64,000 bases of DNA. It comes from Meandrina meandrites (taxonomy: Eukaryota > Cnidaria > Anthozoa > Scleractinia > Meandrinidae). This document shows, piece by piece, positions 21,547-33,395 of this stretch. The notes beneath the pieces are model-generated. The model saw nothing but the letters and a program-made list of their open reading frames with translations. It was not told where the DNA came from and did no database searches. The translations under genes were made by a program, and so were the position numbers. The stretch lies in contig OY855903.1 of the NCBI GenBank assembly GCA_963693305.1, positions 36,009,251 to 36,073,250 of the forward strand, given 5' to 3'. How positions within the stretch are numbered: position 1 is the first letter of the stretch; the number at the start of each line of letters is the position of its first letter.

Positions 21547-22342
21547 AGAAATATCGTAGCAAAAATGAGAATTAAGTATTTTGCAGCTTACATTCTCCTC
21601 AGTCAGCCAGTTGTATGAGTTTTTTGACATGTCAAATGCTAGTCTTTCCTTGTAGTGTTCTGTAAGTGGTTCAGTAGGCCAAAAGCATTTCAAATGTGCT
21701 CACACGAACGCCATGTTTTCAATAGAATTGCATTAGGCAGAGTAGGACTGGATACTGCATTGTGACGTGGAGGTCACGTGTGGTAAAAGGAAAACAAAGA
21801 TAGCAATTTGCTCGTGAAAATAAGAATTCCTCCTGGTCTTTTGAGCACTAGTGCAGCCGCTTTGTGGCTGAAGGACATCATTAAGTCCGGATGCCTGCAA
21901 ATCAAAGCATCTCTCAAAGAACAGAGGGGCATTCTGACTTTTGTTTTGCACTCTGACTTTTGTTAGGCGCTCGAGTGAACATTGTCTTACAAAAGGTAGA
22001 TCGATCCAAGCAGGAAGTCTAAAACAGTTTTCTTGTCAGGAACTTTGTCAGTGTGAGTTTTGCAGTATCCGCTTTGTTACTGCAGCAACAAAGTTGCCAA
22101 GAAGCAAGCTGGTTTTAGACTTATAAACTTATCCGCCACACATGTTTACTTGGCGTTTGTTAAATCAAGTCAACAGCGCACTTGTGACATAAGTTAAGTG
22201 TTGTACTGGCTAGTTATCGAGCAAACTAATTAAAAAAGAGCTAAACGCAAGCAGACCGGAGTGAAAGCTAACCGCAAGCAGACTGAAGTGAAAGCTAACT
22301 GCAAGCAAACCAGAAGGCAAACCGCTCGATTGGAGTTAGCAT
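21547..22342. other. unassigned spacer
   Basis: Short ORFs on both strands overlap without domain support. Near 22240-22320 a short GCTAACYGCAAGCARACC word repeats about three times. Confidence 0.4.
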
Positions 22343-22396
22343 CTAAATCCTAACCCTAAGCCATTCCCTAACCCTAACCCTAAATCCTAACCCTAA
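22343..22396. repeat. interstitial telomere-like repeat
   Basis: About six imperfect units of CCCTAA (CTAACCCTAAATCCTAACCC) stand in unique DNA. A related patch with both orientations occurs at about 61555-61680. TTAGGG is the animal telomere unit, so this is a degenerate interstitial copy, or a repeat-family component. Confidence 0.75.
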
Positions 22397-23560
22397 TTAC
22401 GTGCATGCACGGCCTACAGCGCCCCCCTCCCCTTCCGGAGTCCACCTTCAATAGATATATCGTCTGATTGGTCTGAAACTTGGTGTGAACAAGGGGTTTA
22501 GGCCTACACTTCATAATAAAAACTTTCAAAAAATGTGCTAAAAAGGTGTAGGAGATGTTTTAGTTCAAAGTCAAAAAAGGGGGCGAGGTTACCAAACGCG
22601 AGAAAGACCTTAAAAATCGATCAACTTAGCTTCGTTTCTGCATGCATTCCTTAGATTAGGCTCTAAGGGTCTCCACGGTGGAGCTTTTCACTAACCCGCC
22701 ATGTCGTACTAAGAGTTTTGAGTTTCCCAAAAAAATGGAGTGAGTGTTTATAGTTCACACAAGACATCAACCTCATTTCAGACCTCGGTCAGACCTGAGA
22801 TGACATACCTTCACTCAAATCACTATAAATTCCAAACTACTGAGGGTTTAGACATGAAACTTACTACAAATGTTAAGTAGTGATGTGGCAACATGTCTGT
22901 GGAGTTTCAACTTAATCGGTTAAAAAGAAAATTCTTTATGATTTTCTAAAGACAGAAAAATTTTTGGACAAAAAAAGGGGGGCGAATCCTGACCATAACT
23001 TTTCACTTTCTGCTTCGGGATTTCAATGTATTATACACCTTTATATACCATTAGACAAGTCTTGACAAGTAGATTTCAGATATATCATTACTTTTCCCTA
23101 ACCCTCAAAAGCCGATGAGATGTAAGCCGAAAACCGCTAAAAAGGGGGGCAAAGTAGCCAATTTTGACACATGTTTAAAAATTCATAAACAATTCATTTT
23201 ACGTCCTGGCATGGCCAAAACTCAAACATGTACATAATAAATTCTGCTCTTTTACATGAATGATACAAAAAATTCCGAAAAAATTATTTTCTTCATGGGG
23301 GGTGGGTAAATGAAGGTGTGTCATTAAAAATCGGCTAGATTGACAGCTGTCTATCACTGTCAAATCTAAATGTATTGTTAATAAAACACAGTGTATTTGA
23401 AAGAACAGTTCCTCTTTTTTATTTTACCGCAAACCCTGTGCAAATTTACCGCAATGTGAATTTTTTATGATTTTTTGAAAAGTCCACATTTTAAATCCTC
23501 GCAGAGTTATTAGCGTTTGAAATTTCGACACAAAATTACCCTAGGATTCCATACAGTCGT
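22397..23560. repeat. low-complexity repeat-family region
   Basis: No coding sequence. G-rich words such as AAAAGGGGGCGAGGTTACC (near 22573) and AAAAAGGGGGGCAAAGTAGCC (near 23139) match the GGGGGCGAGGTAGCC words at 61440-61555, so the two regions share a repeat family that also contains the telomere-like patches. Confidence 0.5.
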
Positions 23561-23561
23561 G

Positions 23562-24213
23562 GTTTTACGCGAAAACGAGGCTAAACTTTAACCGCTAATA
23601 TCTCCAAGGGGATTTAACCGTTTCACTTGAGATTTAGACGTGTAGTTCTTGCACCTAAGGCCTAACTTTCGGATAAACCTTATTGATAAAGGTTACATTC
23701 TCTGTGAGATAGCGTCAGTTAAAGTTTAGCCTTGTTTCCGGAACGGGCTAAACTTTAATCGCTCATATCTCCAAGGGGATTTAACCGTTTGAATTGAAAT
23801 TTGGCAGACAGATTCCCCATTACAAGTGCTACATTTGGCATACCAACTTGATCTCCAGCGATTGGTTGGCACGTGTCAACATGATTGACAGCTGTCAAAA
23901 ACATGAAAATTTTAAAAATACGCTGACTCATTAAAAAATTGTAAACTGTGAGATTGACAATGAATAGAGCTCGCAATTGTACACTATTCTGCCAAGTTTG
24001 ATGACTATTCTTCCAATCGTCCAAAAGTTATGGTTCTTTAAAACATGGTTTTACGCGAAAATGAGGCTAAACTTTAACCGCTAATATCTCCAAGGGGATT
24101 TAACCGTTTGACTTGAGATTTGGATCTGTAGTTCTTGCACTTAAGGCCTACCTTTCAGTTGAACCTTTTTTATAAAGGTTACATTCTCTGTGAGATAGTG
24201 TCAGTTAAAGTTT
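23562..24213. repeat. pair of direct repeats, 486-bp offset
   Basis: About 160 bp beginning GGTTTTACGCGAAAA occurs at about 23561-23722 and again at about 24047-24213 at roughly 90% identity (shared words include CGCTAATATCTCCAAGGGG and GATAAAGGTTACATTCTCTG-like stretches). A third, partial copy of the middle starts at about 23750. The second copy ends about 100 bp before the start codon of the Crypton-like gene. Confidence 0.8.
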
Positions 24214-24316
24214 TACCGTTGATGTTGATGATGATGTCTTTTTTTAGCCGACTGCAACTGTGACTTCTGACACATCTCGAAATCTCAACTACCTTCAATC
24301 TTTTATCTAAAAGAAA

Positions 24317-27300
24317 ATGAGTTTCCAAAAGAAATTTTCCCACCTCACCGGAGTGCTTCAAATGGCTGAGGATGGCGATAAAGACGCCCGAAGATACTTA
24401 AAGGTGGAGGTTGGCGACCTCGATCAATGGTCCGTGCCGACTCCTTCAATCGACAAGAAGAATTTTGAGAAGGAGAACATGCAAAACAAGATCAACCTGG
24501 TTACCTACTGGGTTGAGGCTGCGAAATGTCTAGAAATGGAGCACGTAATGAATATCTACAGAAAGGAGCTAGGGCTCTTGATCGAGCTGTATCAGGCCCT
24601 ACATGGTGAAATGCCGACAGAGGTATCCGGGATGAATACGAAAACCATCATCAAAATCATGCGCCTGCTTGCTCAAAAAAATGTGAGCGATGGCAGTAGT
24701 CTGGTCCTCAGGGAGGAAGCATGCAGAAGTGCCATGCAAGAAGACGATGCAGAGAGTGGTTCAAATTATCAACCAACGGAAGACTCCCACGAAGAGGATA
24801 GCTCCGAAGAAGAAGAATTATCGGCTGCTAAAGCCCCTCCTTCAGCAGCGAAACGGCCCTCTTCGCCAGCCAAGTGTACGCCTGCCAAGCGGCAAAAAAG
24901 AGCAAAGTCCCTGGACCCTTCAAAGCCCTCCGAAGTTCCAACCGAAGATGAGAAAGAAGAAGAATCTTCGTCAGCCACGTCTGCTTCTGCCCGGGACCCT
25001 TCCAAGCGATCGCACCACAAGCGCAAGGGTTGCCCCGTAGCGGGTTGCAAGTTCAACGGCAATGACTTGCGGTGGCACGTGAAAAAGGGGGACATTGAAG
25101 ACAACTCGGTGGAAAGGTTGCTTGCCATCGTCAAGGCCAGAGCTAGCCAACGAGCGATGCCACGAAAAAGAACGGGCAAGCCAACCTTAAGAGGAAGGTT
25201 TAAGAAGTGGTGCCCTGTCCCTGGGTGCGACAGACTTGTCATTGATGTTGGCCGGCACCTGTGCAACAGTACATATCATCAATTTAAGAAGGGGTCGAGG
25301 GAAGTCCAGGCGATACACCAGGTTGGTTGAGCTTGAGGACACCCTAATCCCACCCCCTCCCCCAATTGTCGAGGAAAGTGACGCACTCGAGGTGAGTTCA
25401 GTTCGTGATGAGAGTGAAAGTGAGAGCGATAAAAGTAGTGACGCACACGAAGAGGCCTCCGCTACTCCATCACAAGCTGGTGAGGAGTCACCACAAGAAG
25501 AAGAACAACATCAAGATGAAGAAGACCAACAGGATGAAGAAGACCAGGAACAGGATGAGGAAAAACAGAAAGAGGATGAGGGACAAGAAAATGAGGGAGA
25601 CAGCAACCAAGAGTTCAAAACCCAGCCACGGTTGAGTACTTCACTGAGCCCAGCCCCAAATCAAACAGGCACAAATGGCTCGTGAAGTTTTACCAGTTCC
25701 TTAGTCGGCCAACAGCAGGGGACAAAAAGACGACCATCCGTTTGCAGCATGTCCAGCAGATGCGGAAACTGCTGGAGGCAATCGACCCTGATGGGGACGA
25801 CATCTTGTGTCTTCTCAAAGACGATGGCGATTGTGTTTGGATGCGCTGGGTCAAGCCTAATCTTGAAAGCAAGAAGTATAAGGCTGGCACCATCATCTCG
25901 TATCTCACCTCGTTTGAAAAGTTCCTCACTTTCATCACTCACAAACGGTTCAACAAGACAGCTCCACCCTTACATGCGGACGACATTGCCTTCTTTGAGA
26001 CTGTCAAGGAAGATCTGCGGGGGTGGAGATCTACCATGGACGGCCAGTCACACACCGAGAAAAACCAAAGGTTCGTTGACAAAAGTGAGGGACTTCTCAC
26101 CCTCGAAGAGTTGGATAAAATTAAAGCCAGTAAGCACTACAGCGAGGCAAGGGCGTAGAGCCAACCTTAAAAGATTTCCTGCTGGCCCGGGACTTCTTAC
26201 TGACGCGTTTCTCGCTGGACACTGTACTCGCCATGGCCCGCTTAACAACGCCACTATCCAGGAGTATCAGAAGGGGAAGGTGAAGGATAACTGCAAGGTC
26301 ATGCTGGTGGCCAAGCACAAGCGTACCAAGGATGGACCGGCCATCTGTCCCATGCTGCCGGAACTGTACAAGTTTATGGATACCTACGTTCGCCGTCTCC
26401 GTCCCTACTTCGCCAAAGAAGATAAAAGCGCCCTCTTCATCACCAACGAGGGCGACGGTTTTTTAGAAGAGACCATTGGCCGCAGACTCACCCATTTCAT
26501 CGCCTAGTGTGGAGTGGAACTGGGACAGCAGAAGAGAAAGCGATCCTCCGCAGTGTGCTGGGACACAGAAAACATCTCGCGACTGGTACACGCGGCCAGA
26601 TCTCAGTGACCTCGGCATCAATGCTGCAATCATCATGCAGCGCCTGCTTAATGCTGACGACAAGGCCGAGCACCTCTCTGCAGCATCGAAGAAGAAAGAC
26701 CCGGCAGCATCATCATCACGAGCAAAAATCAAGGACGCAGCTGGACCATCTTCATCTGTTCGACCGCCGGCGACGCCAAGTAAATCTTCACCTTCCCCCT
26801 CTGAAACCTCTGAACAAGGACGTTCGTCGCCTGCTGCCTCCACTCGCTCATGTGTCTCAACAAATGCAACTTCTTCGAAAGCATCTACATTGGTGAGTGG
26901 ATGCGTCCCTCCCAGCCCAGCGTCAAAAGTTCTTTCTGACTACCAGAAGAAACAAATACAGTACGTGTTTCGAGCAGAACTTGCTGGGGATTTGCCGTTG
27001 ACATCTGAAGTCGCCCAACGGAAGATGGCGTAAAATACAGTGCTTGGGCCACTCTCCAATAATCGTTCCAGAGTGAAGCAGGTAGTGAACCACGTGAACT
27101 ACACAATTAAAAAACATGCCAGCACGGCAACACTGCCTACAGCCGAACCTCCATCTGATAAAGTAACCAACTGGCTAGATGTCTATGACGATCCTTCCTC
27201 GAGGAGTAGCCGCAGATCGGAGTGGGACGAGGAAGACACAAGGCGACTGGAGAGTGCGTTCAACACTTACAACGATCTTCCGTCAACGGCAACCATCCGC

Positions 27301-27408
27301 ACCATCCTCAGGGGAAACACGAAACTTTTGACCATCTTTGAGCGGGAGGGATGGACACGCGTCTACAACAAGCTAAAGAATATGTTTAAGAAGAAGTCTA
27401 AAAAGTAA
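24317..27408 (+). pseudogene. Crypton-like tyrosine recombinase with zinc fingers, frameshifted
   Basis: ATG at 24317 opens a 337-codon segment with an acidic linker and two C2H2-like fingers, CPVAGCKFNGNDLRWHV (about 25036-25080) and CPVPGCDRLVIDVGRHL (about 25212-25260). After shifts near 25280 and 25625 comes the core-binding domain (HKWLVKFYQFLSRP, LLEAIDPDGDDILC, GTIISYLTSFEKF). The catalytic domain follows: LKDFLLARDFLLTRFSLDT, then RHGPLNNATIQEYQKGKV with the first Arg, VAKHKRTKDGPAICP, and the C-terminal box AILRSVLGHRKH then TSRDWYTRP with the Tyr. Shifts at about 26150, 26220, 26510 and 26570 separate these. The tail (to 27408, stop at 27031-27033) has a SANT-like end, WDEEDTRRLESAFNTYN and IFEREGWTRVYNKLKN. 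It is a transposon protein, now inactive. Confidence 0.7.
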
Positions 27409-27459
27409 AAAAAAAAATTAACAAATTACTCTGGCTCGTCACTTGGTTCTGCTCTTCTA

Positions 27460-27543
27460 AAAGACTAAGATATTTCCTCAGGGATAAAACGTGAGCTGGG
27501 GTAGCCAACCCCTGGGGAGTGCCCCACAGATATTCTTAGTCTT
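27460..27543. repeat. stem-loop downstream of the recombinase
   Basis: AAGACTAAGATATT (27460-27474) pairs with AGATATTCTTAGTCTT (about 27527-27543), enclosing smaller GGGG/CCCC hairpins (GGGGTAGCCAACCCC, GGGGAGTGCCCC). This could be the right end or a 3' processing structure of the Crypton-like element. Confidence 0.5.
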
Positions 27544-27694
27544 GTCCTTAGTGAAGAATCAGACCTAAGCCAGTAAAACAAAAAACAAAAAAATATATAT
27601 GTCTTGTCTCATTGTTTGTATATGTATGTATTTGTCCCCCCGATCCGAGGGCGGTTCCTGAATGCCTATTAAGGCCAGGTGAATCGCTCGATGA

Positions 27695-27775
27695 CCGTGA
27701 AGGGTATACCTCGCACGTTTTATGACACCAAATTTAGCGTAGAAATTATGGTAGAGCTATACGGTTCTACTGTTT
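27695..27775. repeat. candidate left terminal repeat of a large element
   Basis: CGTTTTATGAC, then GCGTAGAA and GTAGAGCTATACGGTTCTAC, align with the inverted sequence at 60838-60900 (CGTTTTATGAC, GCGTAGAA, GTAGAGCTCTACGCCTCTAC) in the same order. CGTAGA/TCTAC words continue inward to about 27815 and again near 28050. Similarity is only about 70% over 65-110 bp, so this is tentative. Confidence 0.4.
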
Positions 27776-27815
27776 TCTACTTTTTGTACGTCGTAGCGTA
27801 GAGTATAGCTTTTTT

Positions 27816-29338
27816 TCATAAAGTAGATTTAAATAGCAATTATAGAGTCGTATTTTAGAGTATATCATTTTTGCGTTTAGTACAGCGATTATATTGCACA
27901 GTCAACTTTATCTTAGTAAATAGAGTTGCGCATAATTTTCATTATTTGAGTTTATTTGTTTTTTTTTATAACATAACTGTTAGCCTTTTTTTATTTTTTT
28001 AGTTTAATTCGGTTCATTCTTTTCGTCCATTGATATGATCATATACCAATCTACGCTTGTACTATACTACTAGCTCGTTTTCGTGTGTCTATATGTACGT
28101 ACAGTGGTACGTACGTACTATTAGGTCATCCACTGCCTATATCGTTGAGTATTACGATTTTACAACTATTTTTTCCTCATGTTTTTACATTTATACCCTC
28201 AATCTCTCATTTTTTTAAGCCAGCTGCTTTATAATTTCTAAGCACGGGTCAGCCTCCTTCATTACGCATTACATGTAACTTAAATTTTCCTTTTGTACGT
28301 AGGATATTGCGTTATCGCCATAAATCGGGTACATTGGATTCTCGGAGTTTTGCTGCATCGTACATTACCGGTGCGTGAACATTGGTAATTGCCGCTGATG
28401 CGATGTCCTTACTTTGGGCTCATCTACATGGAACGATGATACACAAGAATGTGGCCTACATAGGGGAATATTTCGTTCAGTAGTGAAACAACTGGTCCGA
28501 AATCTTGCACAATATTAAAATTGGAGCATTTATTGTTTCCAAGCATTTGTCTTTCAGTCCTACGGCTGATTATCGTAATTTAAATACAGCAGAGTTTTCG
28601 ATTTCAAGGGAACTGCCTCCTGATGTTGACATTACGCTATTTTTTGTGGTTTCTAATGGCAAAGATATTCATAAATTCTTACCGTTTGGAGATGGTGAGT
28701 TCGATTCATGTATAGTTAAAAATTCTGCTTGTACATTTTTCGATCACATTTTGTTTGCCGATAATCCCTGTTTCTAAATTTTTTTTTTTTGGTTTTCCTC
28801 TACTCCTTATAATTTTTGTATCAAAAACTGTTCGCAGAAAACGTTCATAAATACAAATAAAATTCTTTGTCTGCACTTCAATTGTACAGTTTGGTTTTTA
28901 ATACACAAGTCTATTGTGTTCTGTTTTCACATTTTTACATTTGTTAATTTGTCAATAAATATTTAGTTAAACATTTCATGCACCATCTATTTTCTTTTTA
29001 ATCCTTGCGTTCGCTTCTATGGTCAATGTACCACATACAAAATTTTGAGTCTGAGGTCCGCGATTTCTTGAGATGATCAGTTCAGTAATACTCTTCTGTT
29101 GTTATCGTTTCCTTCCGCCCTTTATTTACAAGATGTAGTCAACACAATTCAGTTAACTTTTTTATTGTTCTTTCTTAATCAGTAAAATTTCATTACAATA
29201 CAACATTTTTAGTTTATTCTCTTCAGATTTGCATATTATATTGCAATAACTAATTTTTCCATATAGCGTAACGTTATTTAATCTCTACTTCTCTAGTGCT
29301 TTTGTTCCTACTCTAATCCTTAAATTTCTTGTGCAAAA
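27816..29338. other. AT-rich region with one unassigned ORF
   Basis: An open stretch at 28505-28777 on plus (reading TADYRNLNTAEFSISRELPP after a TTTCAG acceptor at about 28559) ends in TAA and is followed by AATAAA near 28855. It could be a last exon, but no domain is recognised. A GTACGTACGTAC patch occurs near 28094-28120. A TTTATT at 29339-29344 is AATAAA on the minus strand, well placed as the poly(A) signal of the NTPase gene. Confidence 0.4.
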
Positions 29339-29548
29339 TTTATTTCAAGTTTTTCTCCATGTTAACTGTTCCTGTCAAACTTGCTCTCTTAAAACATATT
29401 TTGGATTTTTTCGTCCTCATCTCATTTTTTCTAATATGTGTCTGTAAACCTTTAATTTATAGTGCAGCATATCTTTCGACTATTGCTCTCGTTATCTCCA
29501 TCTTTGTACTTCAACGTGTAAATTTTGAGATACAATATTCTCTTTTCT

Positions 29549-32500
29549 TCACTTGCAATTTCCACATACAAATTTTACTTTTTTCAATTTGGCCTCGCTT
29601 AAAGTCATCCCTACACATTTTAAGTGTTGCCATTGTCTGCATTTTACGCACAAAATATGTCCTGTCAAACTTGCTCTCTTACAACATATGTTGCAAGTAT
29701 TTTTGTCTCCTTTTTTCTCATCCGTGGCTGTATGCGATCTTGTCCACTTCCTTTGTTCCTTGGCTCTTTTCTCCCTTGGTTCTTCATCTGCAGTGTTTAT
29801 TGTAAACGGCAAACCTTTTAAAGAATAGTGTATTCAAGCATAGAAATGTTATATTTAATAATTGCTTTATTTTTTTTTCTCTGTTTGAAAGTCTTTAGTT
29901 TATAGTATTGAGCAAATCACTATTTGCCTTTCCCTTAACACCCAAATTTTTAACTTTCTACATTAAATAAAATACTTCACTTATATTTGCACCATTTTCA
30001 GAATTATATCCCGACTTACTCTCATTTAGTCTGTTAATGCTGTTATACTTAATGTGTAAATTTCACACAACTTCATTACTTAGGTGAAATTGCTTCAGTG
30101 CACTTACAACTGCTTTCATCTGATTCTCTATCCGCCCCCTGGTTTCCTTCATCCTTTTCTTCTATTTTTCTAAGCTTTCGTTTGATTGTTTTGTACTCCT
30201 CTTCATACTTTCTCCTCTGCATTTTCTCTTCTTCCAGATCTTAGAACAAATATCAATAGTCAAATGGTTACCTTTTCATTATAGCTTGTTACCTAACTGC
30301 TTACGTATTATTTATCCAGCATTTTTCTACCTAATGTTTAGCAGATTTGTTAATTATGATAATGAACAGTCCATTAATGGTATATAATTGCATTTATATA
30401 AATACCTCTACCATTGATAAATGTATGTGGCGTATTTTACACATCTTTTCATTTGGCAATACCTTTTTTAGCTTCTTTAATTTCCTCCGACATTCTTTGT
30501 ATTGTCACTCTGTATTCACTGATTTCATCCTTGGTATTTCCTACGTAGCGCTCGGTTTCCTTTCTTGCAATTTTCTCTGCCTCCATATCTGTGTTAGCGA
30601 GCGGAGATATGGATTATTGCTAGTAATATTTCTGTTTACTTTGTTTTATAAATGTCATTGATATTGTACTCTTGTTTCAACTATATTACATGTCCTTTTT
30701 TGGTAAAATCAATTTGCACTCAAATACTTTCTCACTCTTCAGTTTCCAACATTGGAGTAAATACTTCACGGTCGCATCTTGTGCTTTTTCCAATTTGTTG
30801 TCTAAGTTGCTGTTCACGTCTTTTATAAACAATTTGAAGTACACCCATTCCATTCATAAGACAATTACCTTTCTTCAGTCTATCCAGCTCCTCTGCCTTT
30901 GTTCTTAATGTTTCTTTTGTTTCAGACAGCTCTTTCCTCAGTCCTACTTCACCCCCTCCTTCTTCATCGTTTTCGTTTCTATCACCTATGTTGCTACCTG
31001 TGCGCAAAAAAAAGGCCCTCGTTTAAGTTCGTTTTATAAATTACTTCCTTTTTTTTTTGTAATTTCAGGTTCAAACCTACCTCCAGCTTCTTCCACACTT
31101 TCTATATCTTCTTCCTCTTTACGGAATTCAACACCTGATGCTTGAAAAGTACTTAATGTCAGGTTTGTATATTTCACAACATAATTTTGATAAGCAACTT
31201 CCCTTATTTAGTTTGCCACTTCTTCATCATTTCATTTGTCCCCTCATACTGCCCCCCCCCCTTTCCTAAATAAGTGCATTTATTAATTTATTATAATTGT
31301 CTTTTACTATTCCATAAATTATTTCCATTCACTATTCACCAAAGCATAGTTTCAATTTTTTGTAATAACTTGGACATCACACTATAACACCCTTCTTTGC
31401 ACGAATCTTTTAATAATATTAAATTACTTTTATTAATTACATTTCTGTACTTCAGTTAATCTTTTTTTTTTATTATTTCCACAGGTATTATTGTTTCTTG
31501 TATGCACTGTTGCTGCCATCACCTTTTGCTTTACAAGGAACTAACCTTTATCCAACTTTGATAGCACGTCGGCTGGAAACAGAGACCTCTTGATCATAAT
31601 GCAACCCTTTGGCGTCACACGCTTCTTAGATGGAGAATAGAATTTGGCCTGTGCTGATGCCTTGCCTGAGAATAAACTTTGTTATTTTTCTCACTTGTTT
31701 CATTTTTTTACTACTATTCTACATTTTATTTTCCTGCTTTTACTTGTTGCCACGTGCTTCATGTAATTAGTCTTTACACTTTGCTTTGTATCAGTGCTCT
31801 AAATATTTCCTATTTCTTTTCCTCCAACTTTTTTTTTTTGTTAAGTAAACGTCTTGTTCATATAGATAAACAAATTGTAGTCTGTATTTTTTTATAAGTC
31901 TGCGTTTTCTTTTTAAATCAAATATTAATAATAAAATGCAACTCACCAATACCCAGATTGGCCACCGCTTTCCGTACTTCAGATTGTTCTAGCCTCTCGA
32001 TACCCTTCGTTCTACATCTTTTATTTAACTCTCCTACCCTTACCGACACCACTGGGATTAGGTCATCTTTTTCAAACGCGGTCTTCCTCTTTGTGTCCAA
32101 GAATTGCCCAACCTGTGAATACTTTCATGTTATTGTTTTATTATTGTCATATTATTGCCATTTCTTTCTGTGTTCATTTCTGTTTTGCATTATTTTCGTT
32201 TACTTTTCTTTTTTCCCTAATCGATCTAATATTTCGGCTTTCAATCAACATTCTACTGCGTCTCTTCGCAAATCTCTTCGTTCTATTTTCCTAGTTATTT
32301 TAATTTTTGCATTTCGCGTGCAAATTCTCTTCAAACCAACAATAGACTTCTCTTTTTTTATATTTAATAAAAAGTGTTTTGTTCAGCCTAGCTCACCTAG
32401 TTGTTTTGCTACATATGTGGAATCAAAATTTTGAATATTACAAACTTGTTTAGTTGTCAATCCGTCTACCGCTGCTTGCATTGTAGAGGCCACTTTTGTG

Positions 32501-33359
32501 ACAATTTGTTCGGGCGATGCATAGCCACAATTTATGGGCGACGGTATGTCTGTCTCCTCCACTATTTGAACTTTACGTACAAACGGCAAAATAACTTCTC
32601 TCATGTGCTCAACCAATTCGTCATCATCAACTGCGGAAGTGATTTCACCCATCTGTGGAGAATTTGTTCAAAATAACATTAAAAACCACTTTGCCAATGT
32701 TTGAAAAGACTGTCGCCTATTACTTACTTCGCCAATTGATCTAATCATATCTTACCTTTCTACATGAGAACAGCACACAAGCGGCGCTCTGTGCTATGCG
32801 ACTTATTTTAGATGACTTCCCCAACTCGTCCTGGATGATACTCAAGCATTCTCCGTAAAATTTCTGCCCATCTACAGTTTGCAGCCATTGCCCAATCCTG
32901 ACAACTTCTCCAACAGTGCACGACACCTTCCTTATGAGTACTGCGAATCTCTGTGCCCACTGCGTTAGATCTTTGCTTCTGCAATTGTCCTGTTGCCTTT
33001 CGTTTACCTTTATAACTATTACTCTTTCCATCAACCTGTTTATTACAATTCATTTATCGCATTATTTTTTCTATTACGAATAGCAATATTAATTATGGTA
33101 GGAGTAAGTATTATAAATTCGGCATTTTCAATCGTATTGGTATTAATACTGATAGTGATATTTAAAATTTCAATGATATGAATATCTCTCATCGTGGCAG
33201 CAATGTTATCTATAGTAGTCGTACCACTAATAACTCGTACAGTAATTACGATAATAATAACAATAATTATAATAATACTAATAATAACAGTAATACAATT
33301 TTTATAATATTAATAATGATGCTAATACAAATAATAATAATAATAATTATTATAATTTT

Positions 33360-33395
<36 letters not shown>

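Noticed and set aside
25661..25942. Minus-strand ORFs across the recombinase gene
   Set aside because: Shadows of the plus-strand recombinase core, which has recognisable motifs.
29553..29828. Cys/Phe-rich plus-strand ORFs
   Set aside because: Antisense shadows of the PHD exon, whose splice site and Cys/His spacing support the minus strand.
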